In this document: positions 28,208 to 36,281 of the stretch, one piece after another | Layout: each line of letters opens with the position of its first letter | Numbering within the stretch: position 1 is the stretch's first letter | Assembly (NCBI RefSeq): GCF_032818155.1 | Contig: NZ_CP102590.1 | Coordinates: 1,178,001 to 1,242,000, forward strand | Source of the DNA: Niallia taxi | GTDB lineage: Bacteria > Bacillota > Bacilli > Bacillales > Cytobacillaceae | Direction: 5' to 3' | DNA: 64,000 nucleotides | The notes under the pieces: generated by a model | Seen by the model: only the letters and a program-made list of their open reading frames with translations | Told to the model about the DNA's origin: nothing | Database searches by the model: none | Position numbers and translations under genes: made by a program

Positions 28208-29090
28208 AAATATACGTTTAGGAATATCCCCAATCGGGTGGAGTAATGATGATATGCCTGAACTTGGTAGTGATAATACCTTTGAACAGTGTATAAGTGA
28301 AATAGCACTTGCTGGATTTGAAGGAACAGAAGTTGGTGTAAAATTTCCAGAAGATTCCGTTATATTGAAGAAGTTATTAAAAATTAGGGGTATTCAAATA
28401 GCAAGTCAGTGGTTTAGTTCCTATCTTTGTTCAACCTCTTATGAAGAGAATGAACGAGAATTTATCAAGACATTGGACTTTTTAGAAAAGGTAGAAGCGA
28501 CAAAAATTAATATTTGTGAATTAACTCATTGTCTTTTTGCTTCAGAACAATCTATGTTTGGTGAAAATAAGCCAATTGCAACAGATGAAGAATGGGAATT
28601 GCTATGTACAGGATTGGATAAACTCGGAAAAATCGCAAAGGATAGAGGCTTTACTTTATGCTATCACCATCACATGGCTACCATTGTTCAAACGGTTGGC
28701 GAAACAAAACGCTTATTGGAAAATACAAACCCGGACTATGTTTCCTTATGTTTTGACACAGGACATTTTATGTTTTCAAATGAGGATCCGAAAGAGGCTG
28801 CAAAAGCATTTGGAAAAAGAATTGGTCATATACACTTAAAGGATATTCGCAAGGAAAAAATGAAGGAAGCAGTAGATAAAGGATTCGGATTCAGAAAATC
28901 GGTTTTAGAGGGTTGTTTCACGGTACCAGGAGATGGAATGCTTGATTTCGAAAGCATTTTGAAGGAGCTAAATAATATAGGGTATGAAGGTTGGTTTATA
29001 GTAGAGGCTGAACAAAATCCTGCAATTGCGAACCCTTTTGAAAACGCTTTAAACGCTAGGCGGTTTATAAAGCAACTTATTCAAATATAA
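28194..29090 (+). CDS. iolE: myo-inosose-2 dehydratase-like protein (IolE family)
   Basis: 298 aa TIM-barrel protein. Family marks: ISPIGWSNDDMPELG at the start, CYHHHMATIVQ, CFDTGHFMFSNEDP, GHIHLKDIR and VEAEQNPA, which supply the metal-binding Glu, Asp, His and Glu. IolE dehydrates 2-keto-myo-inositol to the diketone in the inositol pathway. Length equals the family norm. GGAGAAGAC precedes the ATG inside the transporter gene. The iolB, iolC, iolD and iolA partners are absent here, so they must lie elsewhere or the substrate is different. Confidence 0.8.
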   Translation: MFEHKNIRLGISPIGWSNDDMPELGSDNTFEQCISEIALAGFEGTEVGVKFPEDSVILKKLLKIRGIQIASQWFSSYLCSTSYEENEREFIKTLDFLEKVEATKINICELTHCLFASEQSMFGENKPIATDEEWELLCTGLDKLGKIAKDRGFTLCYHHHMATIVQTVGETKRLLENTNPDYVSLCFDTGHFMFSNEDPKEAAKAFGKRIGHIHLKDIRKEKMKEAVDKGFGFRKSVLEGCFTVPGDGMLDFESILKELNNIGYEGWFIVEAEQNPAIANPFENALNARRFIKQLIQI

Positions 29091-29112
29091 ATTAATCACT
29101 GGAGGAATTAAA

Positions 29113-29940
29113 ATGAGTAGAGATTTTGGTTTATGTTTATGGTCATTTGGAGATATTTCTGTTGAGGAAAAATGTAAAATCGCAAAAGAGATTGGTGTAG
29201 AGGGAGTAGAGGTTCAAGGAGATTTAACACAAAACCCAAACGAACTGGCCAATATATTGAGCACTTATAAATTAAAGATTTTATCTGTTACACCTGATAA
29301 TGTCGATATTTCTAGCGTAAATGAAGGAGTAAGATTAAAGGCAGTCCAATATTTCTTAGATTTATTGAGTTGGGCGAGTGAGCTAGGGGCAAAGAGAATT
29401 TGTTTACATGGAGATGTAGGTAAAACAGCAGGATCTGGGGATAATGAAATCGATTGGCATCTTCTAGTCGATAGTACAAAAACATTGATGAGCAAAGCAG
29501 AAGCTTTAAATATCGAAGTAGTATTTGAGGTATTGAACCGCTATGAGAACCATCAAATTATCACAAACAAAGAAGCTTTAAGTCTAATTAAAGCTGTTAA
29601 TAGCCCGAATTTATTTGTACTACTAGATGCATATCATATGAATATCGAAGAAGCAGACCCAATTGATGCAATAAAAAAAGCTGGAAGAAAGCTAGGTGTT
29701 TACCATGTGGCTGACTCCAATCGTCAAGCCGTAGGGAATGGCCATGCTAATATAAAGGGACAGATAGAGGCATTACATGAAATAAACTATAATGGTCCCA
29801 TTATTATGGAAATGATGGCAGAAGGACCAAATCCTTTTACTGCAGTAAAGGGAGAAGATTATCTTCAGGTGCTAACCAATTATTATAAAACTTCACTTGA
29901 AACATTAAAATCTTGGGATGAAATAATTTACACTAAATGA
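29113..29940 (+). CDS. TIM-barrel sugar isomerase/epimerase
   Basis: 275 aa, xylose-isomerase-like TIM barrel. The metal and substrate residues expected in the tagatose-3-epimerase/IolI group are visible: EVLNRYENH, LLDAYHMNIEE, HVADSNRQAVGNGH and IIMEMM. Such enzymes move keto groups on free ketoses or interconvert keto-inositols (IolI). In this operon an inosose isomerase role is the best guess, with D-psicose or D-tagatose epimerase as alternatives. GGAGGAATTAAA precedes the ATG. Last gene of the operon. Confidence 0.82.
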   Translation: MSRDFGLCLWSFGDISVEEKCKIAKEIGVEGVEVQGDLTQNPNELANILSTYKLKILSVTPDNVDISSVNEGVRLKAVQYFLDLLSWASELGAKRICLHGDVGKTAGSGDNEIDWHLLVDSTKTLMSKAEALNIEVVFEVLNRYENHQIITNKEALSLIKAVNSPNLFVLLDAYHMNIEEADPIDAIKKAGRKLGVYHVADSNRQAVGNGHANIKGQIEALHEINYNGPIIMEMMAEGPNPFTAVKGEDYLQVLTNYYKTSLETLKSWDEIIYTK

Positions 29941-29957
29941 GGCTTCAAATACAACGA

Positions 29958-29986
29958 AAAAATGCTGTCGTAATGACAGCATTTTT
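29958..29986 (+). terminator. terminator of the inositol-type operon
   Basis: AAAATGCTGTC pairs with GACAGCATTTT across a 5-base loop, ending in a T run. Confidence 0.85.
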
Positions 29987-30131
29987 GGATATGTTTTAAG
30001 CCTTATTGTGCTTGCTAACTTTATCGCTATTTGAAAATGAAGAATAGGGTGGAATCTAAGGACTTACTTGTTAGGTTAATTTTGATAAATGCATTACAAA
30101 TCTACTCTACCGTTATATCACTCAACCAAAA

Positions 30132-30203
30132 TTATTCTCTATATTTCTGTGGAGACATACCAACCATCTTCTTAAAGGCCTTATAGTTTTTGAATTTCTG
30201 CAT
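30132..30203 (-). pseudogene. remnant of an AraC-family regulator C terminus
   Basis: The minus strand reads MQKFKNYKAFKKMVGMSPQK then YRE and stop, the last helix of an AraC DNA-binding domain (usual form ..FKKMVGMSPQKYR). An in-frame TAA stands directly upstream and no further AraC sequence was found, so it is a 24-codon scar. Confidence 0.6.
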
Positions 30204-30259
30204 TTAGAAAGGAATACTCATTATTAGTGATATTAATTACGCTTTATGGCGTTAATTTT

Positions 30260-30346
30260 AGAAGAATAGCGCTTGATTTAGGAGTTACCGTTCATTTGCG
30301 AGAAACTGCGTATTTAAGCGAAAAGTATTTGTTTGTTGAGGGAGTT
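30260..30346. repeat. dispersed ~90-bp intergenic repeat, copy 1
   Basis: Aligns with 55928-56018. Shared blocks include GCTT.ATTTAGG.GTTA, ACTGCGT and TTTGTTTGTTGAGGGAGTT (TTTGTTTATTGAGGGAGTT in the other copy). A weaker similarity is seen near 24220-24260. Confidence 0.5.
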
Positions 30347-30490
30347 GGACAGAGGTTTACTATGATTAGTATAGGAATTAATCATATTGACAAACTTTTC
30401 AAATAATTATATGATGAAAATCCTGCCAATCAAAAGGTTGGTATAAAGGGAACGATGAAAAGTTCATTATTCTTGAAAGGGATCGATAAA

Positions 30491-30889
30491 ATGAAAAAAG
30501 AGCTATTAATGGAAAGTGCACGTAATATAAAGGAAAAAGCATATATACCTTATTCCAAATTTCCAGTTGGAGCAGCATTACTACTTAAAGATGGTACTGT
30601 AATTAATGGAGTTAACGTGGAAAATGTTTCATTAGGTGCAACTAATTGTGCGGAGAGAACAGCTATATTCACTGCCATAACAAGTGGTTATAAAAAAGGT
30701 GATTTTCAAGCGATAGCTGTCGCAGGTGATACTTCAGATTATCTACCACCTTGTAGTATTTGCAGACAAGTCCTTGCAGAATTCTGTTTACCTGATATGC
30801 CTGTTTATTTAACAAATAAGAATAAAGATATATTAGAATTAACATTAAAAGATTTATTACCATATGCATTCACGGATTTAGATATGTAG
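30491..30889 (+). CDS. cdd: cytidine deaminase
   Basis: 132 aa, the usual size of tetrameric Cdd. Zinc and catalytic residues are C53 and E55 in TNCAERTA and C88/C91 in PPCSICRQVL. It deaminates cytidine and deoxycytidine to uridine forms for pyrimidine salvage. The ATG follows GAAAGGGATC; a start 12 codons earlier is possible and also has an AAAGGG nearby. No operon partner; a terminator follows. Confidence 0.92.
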   Translation: MKKELLMESARNIKEKAYIPYSKFPVGAALLLKDGTVINGVNVENVSLGATNCAERTAIFTAITSGYKKGDFQAIAVAGDTSDYLPPCSICRQVLAEFCLPDMPVYLTNKNKDILELTLKDLLPYAFTDLDM

Positions 30890-30979
30890 TAGTTAAATTT
30901 TTATTTTAAAAATGGTTGCTATTTTCATCTCAAAACATGATTTTTAATTTCAACAAATAAAGAGGATACTATTAACTAG

Positions 30980-31008
30980 AGCTGATTAACAAGAGTTGAT
31001 CGGCTTTT
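30980..31008 (+). terminator. terminator downstream of cdd
   Basis: AGCTGATTAAC (30980-30990) pairs with GTTGATCGGCT (30995-31005) through two wobble pairs, then TTTATT. Confidence 0.65.
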
Positions 31009-31238
31009 ATTGTTCGGAAGGGAAAGCAATCGTGTAAAACTGAACTGTTTTGTGTTTTAAACAAGAATGATTTTTTCTAAACAAGAGAAGACGCTTCAAC
31101 AATGAATATATAAACCTATAATTTTTAATTTAATAAAAAGTTATGCAAAATAATCAAATGATGTACATTAGTAGGATTAGGCGATACAAGTAATATATTA
31201 TTAAACTGATAAATCCAAATTTGAAAGGTGTATTTGTA

Positions 31239-31773
31239 ATGATTGAAACAGAAAGATTAACACTGCGGCCATTTAATGAGAACGACTTGGATATTATTAT
31301 GAATCTTTATTCTAATGAAGAAATAATGAGATATATGCCCAATGATGTCATGAGTGCAGAGAGACCAAAAGCATTTAAATAAAGTTGTAAGTGATTGGGA
31401 AGGAAAACCACAAGTTAATTTTGAAATGGCAGTAATTTCAAAAAATGACCAAGAAAAAATTGGACGCTCCAGAATCCACTTAAATTATGAAACTGATACA
31501 GCAATGATTGGTTGGCTGTTATTAAAACAAGGTTGGGGTAAAGGTTATGCAACAGAAATGACACGGGCATTAATTGATTACAGTTTTGATGTATTAAATG
31601 TGCATAGAGTTTGTGCATTATGTAACCCTAAAAATGTTGGTTCATGGAGGGTTTTAGAAAAATGCAATATGCGTAGGGAAGCTCATTTTATACAAAAGTG
31701 TAAATATGTTAAGGGTGGCAATATAACATGGGAAGACGAATTGGAATATGCGATATTAGAGTCTGAAAGATAA
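31239..31773 (+). pseudogene. GNAT N-acetyltransferase, frameshifted
   Basis: A GAAAGGTG site precedes ATG 31239. Frame one gives MIETERLTLRPFNENDLDII to PNDVMSAE, then hits TAA at 31380. The rest of the enzyme continues one frame away from about 31354: HLNKVVSDWEGKPQVNFEMA, IGWLLLKQGWGKGYATEMTR (acetyl-CoA motif QGWGKGYA) and FDVLNVHRVCALCNPKN. Together they make a full RimJ/RimL-type acetyltransferase of about 177 residues broken by one indel near 31350-31375. It is either a pseudogene or a sequencing error. Confidence 0.8.
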
Positions 31774-32033
31774 ATTGTTATTTATAAAGCAAAACAGGAG
31801 TTGTGTCTAAATATTCTTAAATTATGACATAGTATATCATTTAACTTCAAATCGAGTTTATGAAAAAATGCACTTAAACTATGGGGTCGTTAACCCAGTG
31901 GGGATTAATGCTTCATTATTGTTCTGGTACTAATGGGGCAGATAGTGGAAGAAGGATTAAAAGGATAATATGTTAAAATATAAGGGTTGGTAAAATTGTA
32001 ATATAAATAACAAGTACATTGTGGGGTGAAACA

Positions 32034-32459
32034 ATGTTAGTAAAAGGCCTTAATCATTTCTTATTCTCAGTGTCTAATTTAGAGAAGTCAATCGAATTTT
32101 ATAAAAATGTGTTTAATGCAAAGTTATTGGTTAAGGGTAGAAGCACTGCCTATTTTGATTTAGATGGTATATGGATAGCTTTAAATGAAGAAAAAGATAT
32201 TCCACGGAATGAAATTATTCAGTCATACACTCATATTGCATTTTCAATAGAAGAAGCTGATTTTGATAACATTAATCATAAACTTCAAAAGTTGGATGTG
32301 AATATTCTTTCTGGTCGTCCAAGAGCCGAAGAGGATGAAAATTCCATATACTTTACAGATCCAGATGGACATAAGTTTGAATTTCATACAGGTACATTAC
32401 AAGATAGGCTAGACTATTATAAAAGAGAGAAAGCACATATGGAATTTCCTATTGAATAG
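32034..32459 (+). CDS. fosB: metallothiol transferase FosB (fosfomycin resistance)
   Basis: 141 aa glyoxalase-fold enzyme. Metal ligands are H8 ([11 protein letters not shown]), H67 (QSYTHIAFS) and E116 ([10 protein letters not shown]). [26 protein letters not shown] and the length are those of Bacillus FosB. It opens the fosfomycin epoxide with bacillithiol in the cytosol. GGGGTG lies 6 bases before the chosen ATG. It stands alone, with a terminator 5 bases after the stop. Confidence 0.93.
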   Translation: MLVKGLNHFLFSVSNLEKSIEFYKNVFNAKLLVKGRSTAYFDLDGIWIALNEEKDIPRNEIIQSYTHIAFSIEEADFDNINHKLQKLDVNILSGRPRAEEDENSIYFTDPDGHKFEFHTGTLQDRLDYYKREKAHMEFPIE

Positions 32460-32463
32460 GAAC

Positions 32464-32499
32464 AAGAGCAAAAACCCGATAAAGATTTTTGCTCTTATT
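32464..32499 (+). terminator. terminator of fosB
   Basis: AAGAGCAAAAA (32464-32474) pairs with TTTTTGCTCTT (32486-32496), then ATTTGTT. Confidence 0.75.
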
Positions 32500-32550
32500 T
32501 GTTCTGGAAGCAATCCTATATTAAGTGAGTACTTGCTTATAGAACAAACG

Positions 32551-32663
32551 TGGCAGCATTCCTGTAATAATTGAACACTAGCTTAAGGAAGAAAAAGGGC
32601 AGCATTCCTGTAATAAATGTCAACTAACTTATGGTAGAAAAGTGGCAGGTTAGCATTCCTGTA
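32551..32663. repeat. three degenerate tandem repeats (~46-51 bp)
   Basis: AGCATTCCTGTA occurs at 32555, 32601 and 32652. The first two units share a longer block, GGCAGCATTCCTGTAATAA, then diverge. No open frame and no cas genes nearby. Confidence 0.6.
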
Positions 32664-32696
32664 GAGCGTTATTTTTCAACTTTGAAAAAAATAGGG

Positions 32697-32723
32697 CTCC
32701 TCAGTAAGGAGTCGGCTTTTTTT
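32697..32723 (+). terminator. weak terminator-like hairpin
   Basis: CTCCT-CAGTA-AGGAG followed by TCGGC and T7. It lies just after the tandem repeats, so the repeats might be transcribed. Confidence 0.35.
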
Positions 32724-32873
32724 AAGTCTTTCCCTTATAATACTTGTTTTCTTTATTTTAATTGTTATTCAATAGTATGATTAGGCGCAGCTATAAATAT
32801 ATGAAAAAAAGCTTATAGCAGAAAATTATATATAGTAAATATATTTGCGTGTATAAATTGGTATTAAGTAATA

Positions 32874-32912
32874 AACAACTGAGAATATAATAACTATTTC
32901 CTCAGTTGTTTT
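32874..32912 (-). terminator. hairpin ending the minus-strand immunity-like pseudogene
   Basis: AACAACTGAG pairs with CTCAGTTGTT around a long loop. A-rich flank on one side and TT on the other. Confidence 0.5.
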
Positions 32913-32925
32913 CATTACAGGAATA

Positions 32926-33378
32926 TCAATCTAAATTATTTAGAGCTATTACTAATGGATTATAATCTGATAATACTTCAATTACTTCATCACGTGTAAT
33001 ATAAACATGATGTTCTAAATTTGGATGAGTCGAACTATTGAAAAGGGGATTTTGATTATCAAACCAATTAATGTATTCTTAGTTTTTAATTTTAAAAAAG
33101 TATGCTTTTCCTTTTTCTTTTAAACTTGATTCATCAACATCTAAATTATATAAGCCAAATCTTCCGATTTCTGTTGTGTATCTAAAGGACCAAACATAAT
33201 ATTCCATAGGCCCGTTTAATTGGTTATAGACAATTTCAGTAATATTGTCATCATAATCTTCCAGTATTATTTTAAAATAGTCATTATGTTTATCTATCCC
33301 TTTTAAAAGAATATTAATAGGATGATCAGAGTTTAGGTTTGTTTGTGGCTGCCAAATTTTTAGACTCTCAATGTGCAT
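32926..33378 (-). pseudogene. immunity-like protein interrupted by an in-frame stop
   Basis: Reading on the minus strand from the ATG at 33378, 99 codons (MHIESLKIWQPQTN to KAYFFKIKN) run to TAA at 33079-33081. The same frame then stays open for 50 more codons (EYINWFDNQNPLFNSSTHPN to VLSDYNPLVIALNNLD) to TGA at 32926-32928. The tail reads like native protein, so the intact gene probably encoded about 150 residues and carries one nonsense mutation. It lies directly after a toxin tail on the same strand, suggesting a former cognate immunity gene. The 99-residue product might still be made. Confidence 0.65.
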
Positions 33379-33398
33379 ATGTTGTTCTCCTCTCCTTA

Positions 33399-33616
33399 TT
33401 ATTCATATCTAATTTTATCCCATGATTTTCCATTACTTGCTGGATATCTTAATGTTGGTTTCTCAGTACTTGTTGACTTCGGATAATAAGTCAATGTTTT
33501 CCCTTCAAAAGTTTTTATTAGTACTTCACCACCTCCAGATCGAGATGTTCCTGGCATTCTTGCAAAGTCAAAGCAGCAACAACATTATATGAACTGGCAT
33601 CGAAAAAAGTTTATTA
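33399..33616 (-). pseudogene. C-terminal remnant of a polymorphic toxin
   Basis: The minus strand encodes FDFARMPGTSRSGGGEVLIK, then TFEGKTLTYYPKSTSTEKPT and LRYPASNGKSWDKIRYE, then a stop, 20 bases before the start of the immunity-like gene. Ends of this kind (YYPKSTST, K.WDKIR) are familiar from C termini of secreted polymorphic toxins. An in-frame TAA lies just upstream and no delivery domain remains, so this is a toxin tip cut from its body. Confidence 0.6.
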
Positions 33617-33827
33617 AAAAGGTTAATGCGCTTGAGTTAGATAACTGACACTGTGAATTTAGAGGATAATATGGATTAGCTAGTTTTCTAGAAGGAAATT
33701 TAAGCTAACCAAAATGCATTGTATAAATATACTCAGGTTCCCACACCATTAATGTTCAACCTAAAGATTATTTGCTACTAACTGTAATTAGAGTATGTAA
33801 TAAATATTCATTTATAAAACAACTAAG

Positions 33828-33859
33828 AACCTTACAATCATTGAACTGTAAGGTTTTTT
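33828..33859 (+). terminator. terminator-like hairpin without assigned gene
   Basis: AACCTTACA (33828-33836) pairs with TGTAAGGTT (33847-33855), then T run. Confidence 0.6.
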
Positions 33860-34537
33860 ATATATTAGTATAGTTAATAATTAGGTCTGTTTTACTTTTA
33901 TTATGAAGAATTTTAAACTGATTCAGTGGTTCATTAGTACCTTCATCAATTACCTAGCTGTTCTTGAAAGGTTCCTCTTTCACCTTCATTCTTTTGTTCG
34001 TAAGCACGTCTTTGTTTTTATTACATAATTCATAATGCAAAAGAGGGGCATTAATTGTAAAACTCTAACCTCTTCTTCCGTTGCGTCTAAAAATTAACTT
34101 CAAACTGGTCACTTGCACGTTACCTACTACTGTTCAGTATATCTTCAGTACGCTTAATTCTGTATTTTTTGAATAAATACCAATTCAACAACTATCATAC
34201 TTGGAGTATCTGAAATCATTCTAGTTTCTGTTTCGTCTAATGGATAAGTGGTAACCTAATCATAAGTGTCCTTTTGTCTTCCTACTCATTACGCAAACCT
34301 TATCACCGATAAAAAGTAAAAGTTAAATTTATTCAATCATAAATAATTAAACGAGACTAGTTTACGTTCCTACATAAATCTTACTAAAGTATTCTTCCTA
34401 TCATGCAAGAATTTAAGTGAATGTGTCATATATTATTAATCTGTTAAACTTCAAGTAGCTTGAGCTAGAATTTTTAGTGGTATTGAGATAGGACCCGTAT
34501 GCTCTAAGATATTCTGAAACAGGAGTTATGACGGAAC
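33860..34537. other. intergenic region downstream of PPTase gene, decayed DNA
   Basis: No intact gene. A short minus-strand stretch near 34160-34345 reads protein-like in two frames (GDKVCVMSRKTKGHL, then YPLDETETRMISDTPSMIV), so it may be an old gene fragment. Confidence 0.35.
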
Positions 34538-35248
34538 TTAAAAAAGATCTGCACTCAACCTTAGTAAATCTTGGCTATTTAATACGTTTACTTCTTTAGG
34601 AAAATAATTATCTGAGGAACAGACTGAAAAACTATAATTATCGTCTAAATTATATTGTTGGAAGTAAAACTCCTCTAAACAACTATTCTCATTTTCTAAC
34701 TGGAAGAAGAATTTTGAGTTTGAATATTTAATGATTGAAAAAGAATTGAGTGGGATAGAAAGCCCTCTGCCTCTAAATTTAATGTAACTCTCCTTTAGTG
34801 TCCATAAATCATAGAAACAATTAATCTGTGCCGCTTTACTTCCCAATGAGCATAAATGTTCATATTCCATTGTAGTGAAATAATTTTTAGCTAGTTCAGT
34901 GTCCAAATTCTTAATTTTTTCTATATCTATTCCTACTTCAGAATTATTGTATGCTACAACTACCCAATTGCCAGAGTGAGAAATATTAAAAAAGTAGGGG
35001 GATTCCAATTCAACTCTTGGTTTACCATATTTATTATATTGAAACACTATTCTATTATTATCAATTTCATGAATTTTACATATATGTAGCCTAATCATGA
35101 TTTCTCCAATTAAAGTCAGATAAGAGTCTAATTTGTTTTTATATTTAGCAATCTTTAACTTTTTTTCATTAGAGACAAACTGTAGCAAATATTCATATAA
35201 GTTTTGTTCCATTTGAGACGGAATATAAAAAGCGTGGATTTCTAGCAT
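34538..35248 (-). CDS. Sfp-type 4'-phosphopantetheinyl transferase
   Basis: 236 aa, the size of Sfp. Motifs: FFNISHSGNWVVVA at 86-99, VGIDIEKI with Mg ligands D108/E110 at 105-112, and FYDLWTLKESYIKFRGRGL at 145-163 with E153 and the CoA-contact lysines. It transfers the phosphopantetheine arm from CoA to carrier domains, here probably the ACP of the acyl ligase and the two carriers of the megasynthase. It is divergent from the thioesterase gene, which marks the left edge of the cluster. Confidence 0.93.
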   Translation of the reverse strand: MLEIHAFYIPSQMEQNLYEYLLQFVSNEKKLKIAKYKNKLDSYLTLIGEIMIRLHICKIHEIDNNRIVFQYNKYGKPRVELESPYFFNISHSGNWVVVAYNNSEVGIDIEKIKNLDTELAKNYFTTMEYEHLCSLGSKAAQINCFYDLWTLKESYIKFRGRGLSIPLNSFSIIKYSNSKFFFQLENENSCLEEFYFQQYNLDDNYSFSVCSSDNYFPKEVNVLNSQDLLRLSADLF

Positions 35249-35416
35249 TGATTATTTCTCCCATAAGTGTTAAAAATTAGTAAAAATTACTTATTCTTAT
35301 TTACATAAATGTATATATATGTTAATTATTATAATAGTGTTTTTAATAAGTTGCTATTAATAGATTTAAAATTATTTGTAAATACCGACAATATTAACTA
35401 CATTCACATAATTTCG

Positions 35417-35447
35417 ACTAATAATACTTTTAAAAATAATTATTAGT
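35417..35447. promoter_or_regulatory. inverted repeat in the PPTase-thioesterase divergent gap
   Basis: ACTAATAAT (35417-35425) and ATTATTAGT (35439-35447), 13-base spacer, 41 bases before the thioesterase start. Possible operator for the biosynthetic operon; no T tract, so a terminator is unlikely. Confidence 0.35.
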
Positions 35448-35488
35448 TGATTAGCTGTTTCTATTGAAAGAGATTGGAGCAAAACATT

Positions 35489-36196
35489 ATGGAGAAATGC
35501 ATATTATATTGTATTCCTAACGCAGGGGCATCTTCCGTTATGTATCTTAAGTGGAGAAAGTATCTTAGTGAGCATATAGCACTTCAACCATTGGAGATAT
35601 CTGGGAAAGGTGAGAGGTTTAAAGAACCATTACTTAATAGTATAAGTGACATTGTGAATGATCTATATGATCAGATAAAGAATAAATTAGATAAAAGTCC
35701 ATATGCTCTATTTGGCTATAGTATGGGGAGCTTAGTTAGTTTTGAGTTATACCGCAAAATTAAGAAAAATGGACATAAGCTACCAATTCACTTTTTTGCA
35801 TCCTCTTTTGAAGCTCCACAATATATCTTCAGAAAGTTGCACACTTACAACCTTCCGGACCCTGAGTTTAAGAAAGAAGTATTAAAATACAATGGTTTTC
35901 CAAAAGAATTCATGAATGATGAATCCTTTCTAGACTATTACTTAAGAATTTTAAGATCAGATTTCCAGGCAATTGAAACATATAAGTATAAGCCTTCAGA
36001 TGGCTTGCTAGAATCAAATACTACTGTTTTTTTTGGAGAAAACGATAAAACAGCAACCTACTACAAACTAGAGGGGTGGAGATATTTAACTGACAAGAAG
36101 TTTCAAATTTATAGGTTTAGTGGAGATCATTTTTTTATTGATGATTTTTTAAGCGAAGTAGTAACAATTGTAAACAATACATTATATCCATATTAA
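35489..36196 (+). CDS. type II thioesterase (GrsT/SrfAD-like)
   Basis: 235 aa alpha/beta hydrolase. The nucleophile is S78 in LFGYSMGSLVSFELY, an oxyanion-region PNAGASS lies at 10-16, and the late His in RFSGDHFFIDD. Family members clear wrong or stalled acyl groups from carrier domains. The ATG follows TTGGAGC by about 10 bases. First gene of the plus-strand biosynthetic block, 85 bases before the acyl ligase. Confidence 0.9.
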   Translation: MEKCILYCIPNAGASSVMYLKWRKYLSEHIALQPLEISGKGERFKEPLLNSISDIVNDLYDQIKNKLDKSPYALFGYSMGSLVSFELYRKIKKNGHKLPIHFFASSFEAPQYIFRKLHTYNLPDPEFKKEVLKYNGFPKEFMNDESFLDYYLRILRSDFQAIETYKYKPSDGLLESNTTVFFGENDKTATYYKLEGWRYLTDKKFQIYRFSGDHFFIDDFLSEVVTIVNNTLYPY

Positions 36197-36281
36197 TTAT
36201 TTACTTTAGGTAAAGTGCTAACTTGTAAATGTAATTCCAATATTTTACTTAAGTGGAATAATATGAACGGAAGGTATGCAG

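Noticed and set aside
32551..32663. CRISPR array
   Set aside because: Only three degenerate units, unequal spacing, spacers partly similar to each other, no cas genes.
34160..34345. Protein-like text on the minus strand (YPLDETETRMISDTPSMIV)
   Set aside because: Too short and split over two frames; noted in the intergenic entry but not called as a pseudogene.
36203..36216. ACTTTA-GG-TAAAGT palindrome before the acyl ligase gene
   Set aside because: Short arms in AT-rich DNA between co-directional genes; no second copy at the cluster promoter.
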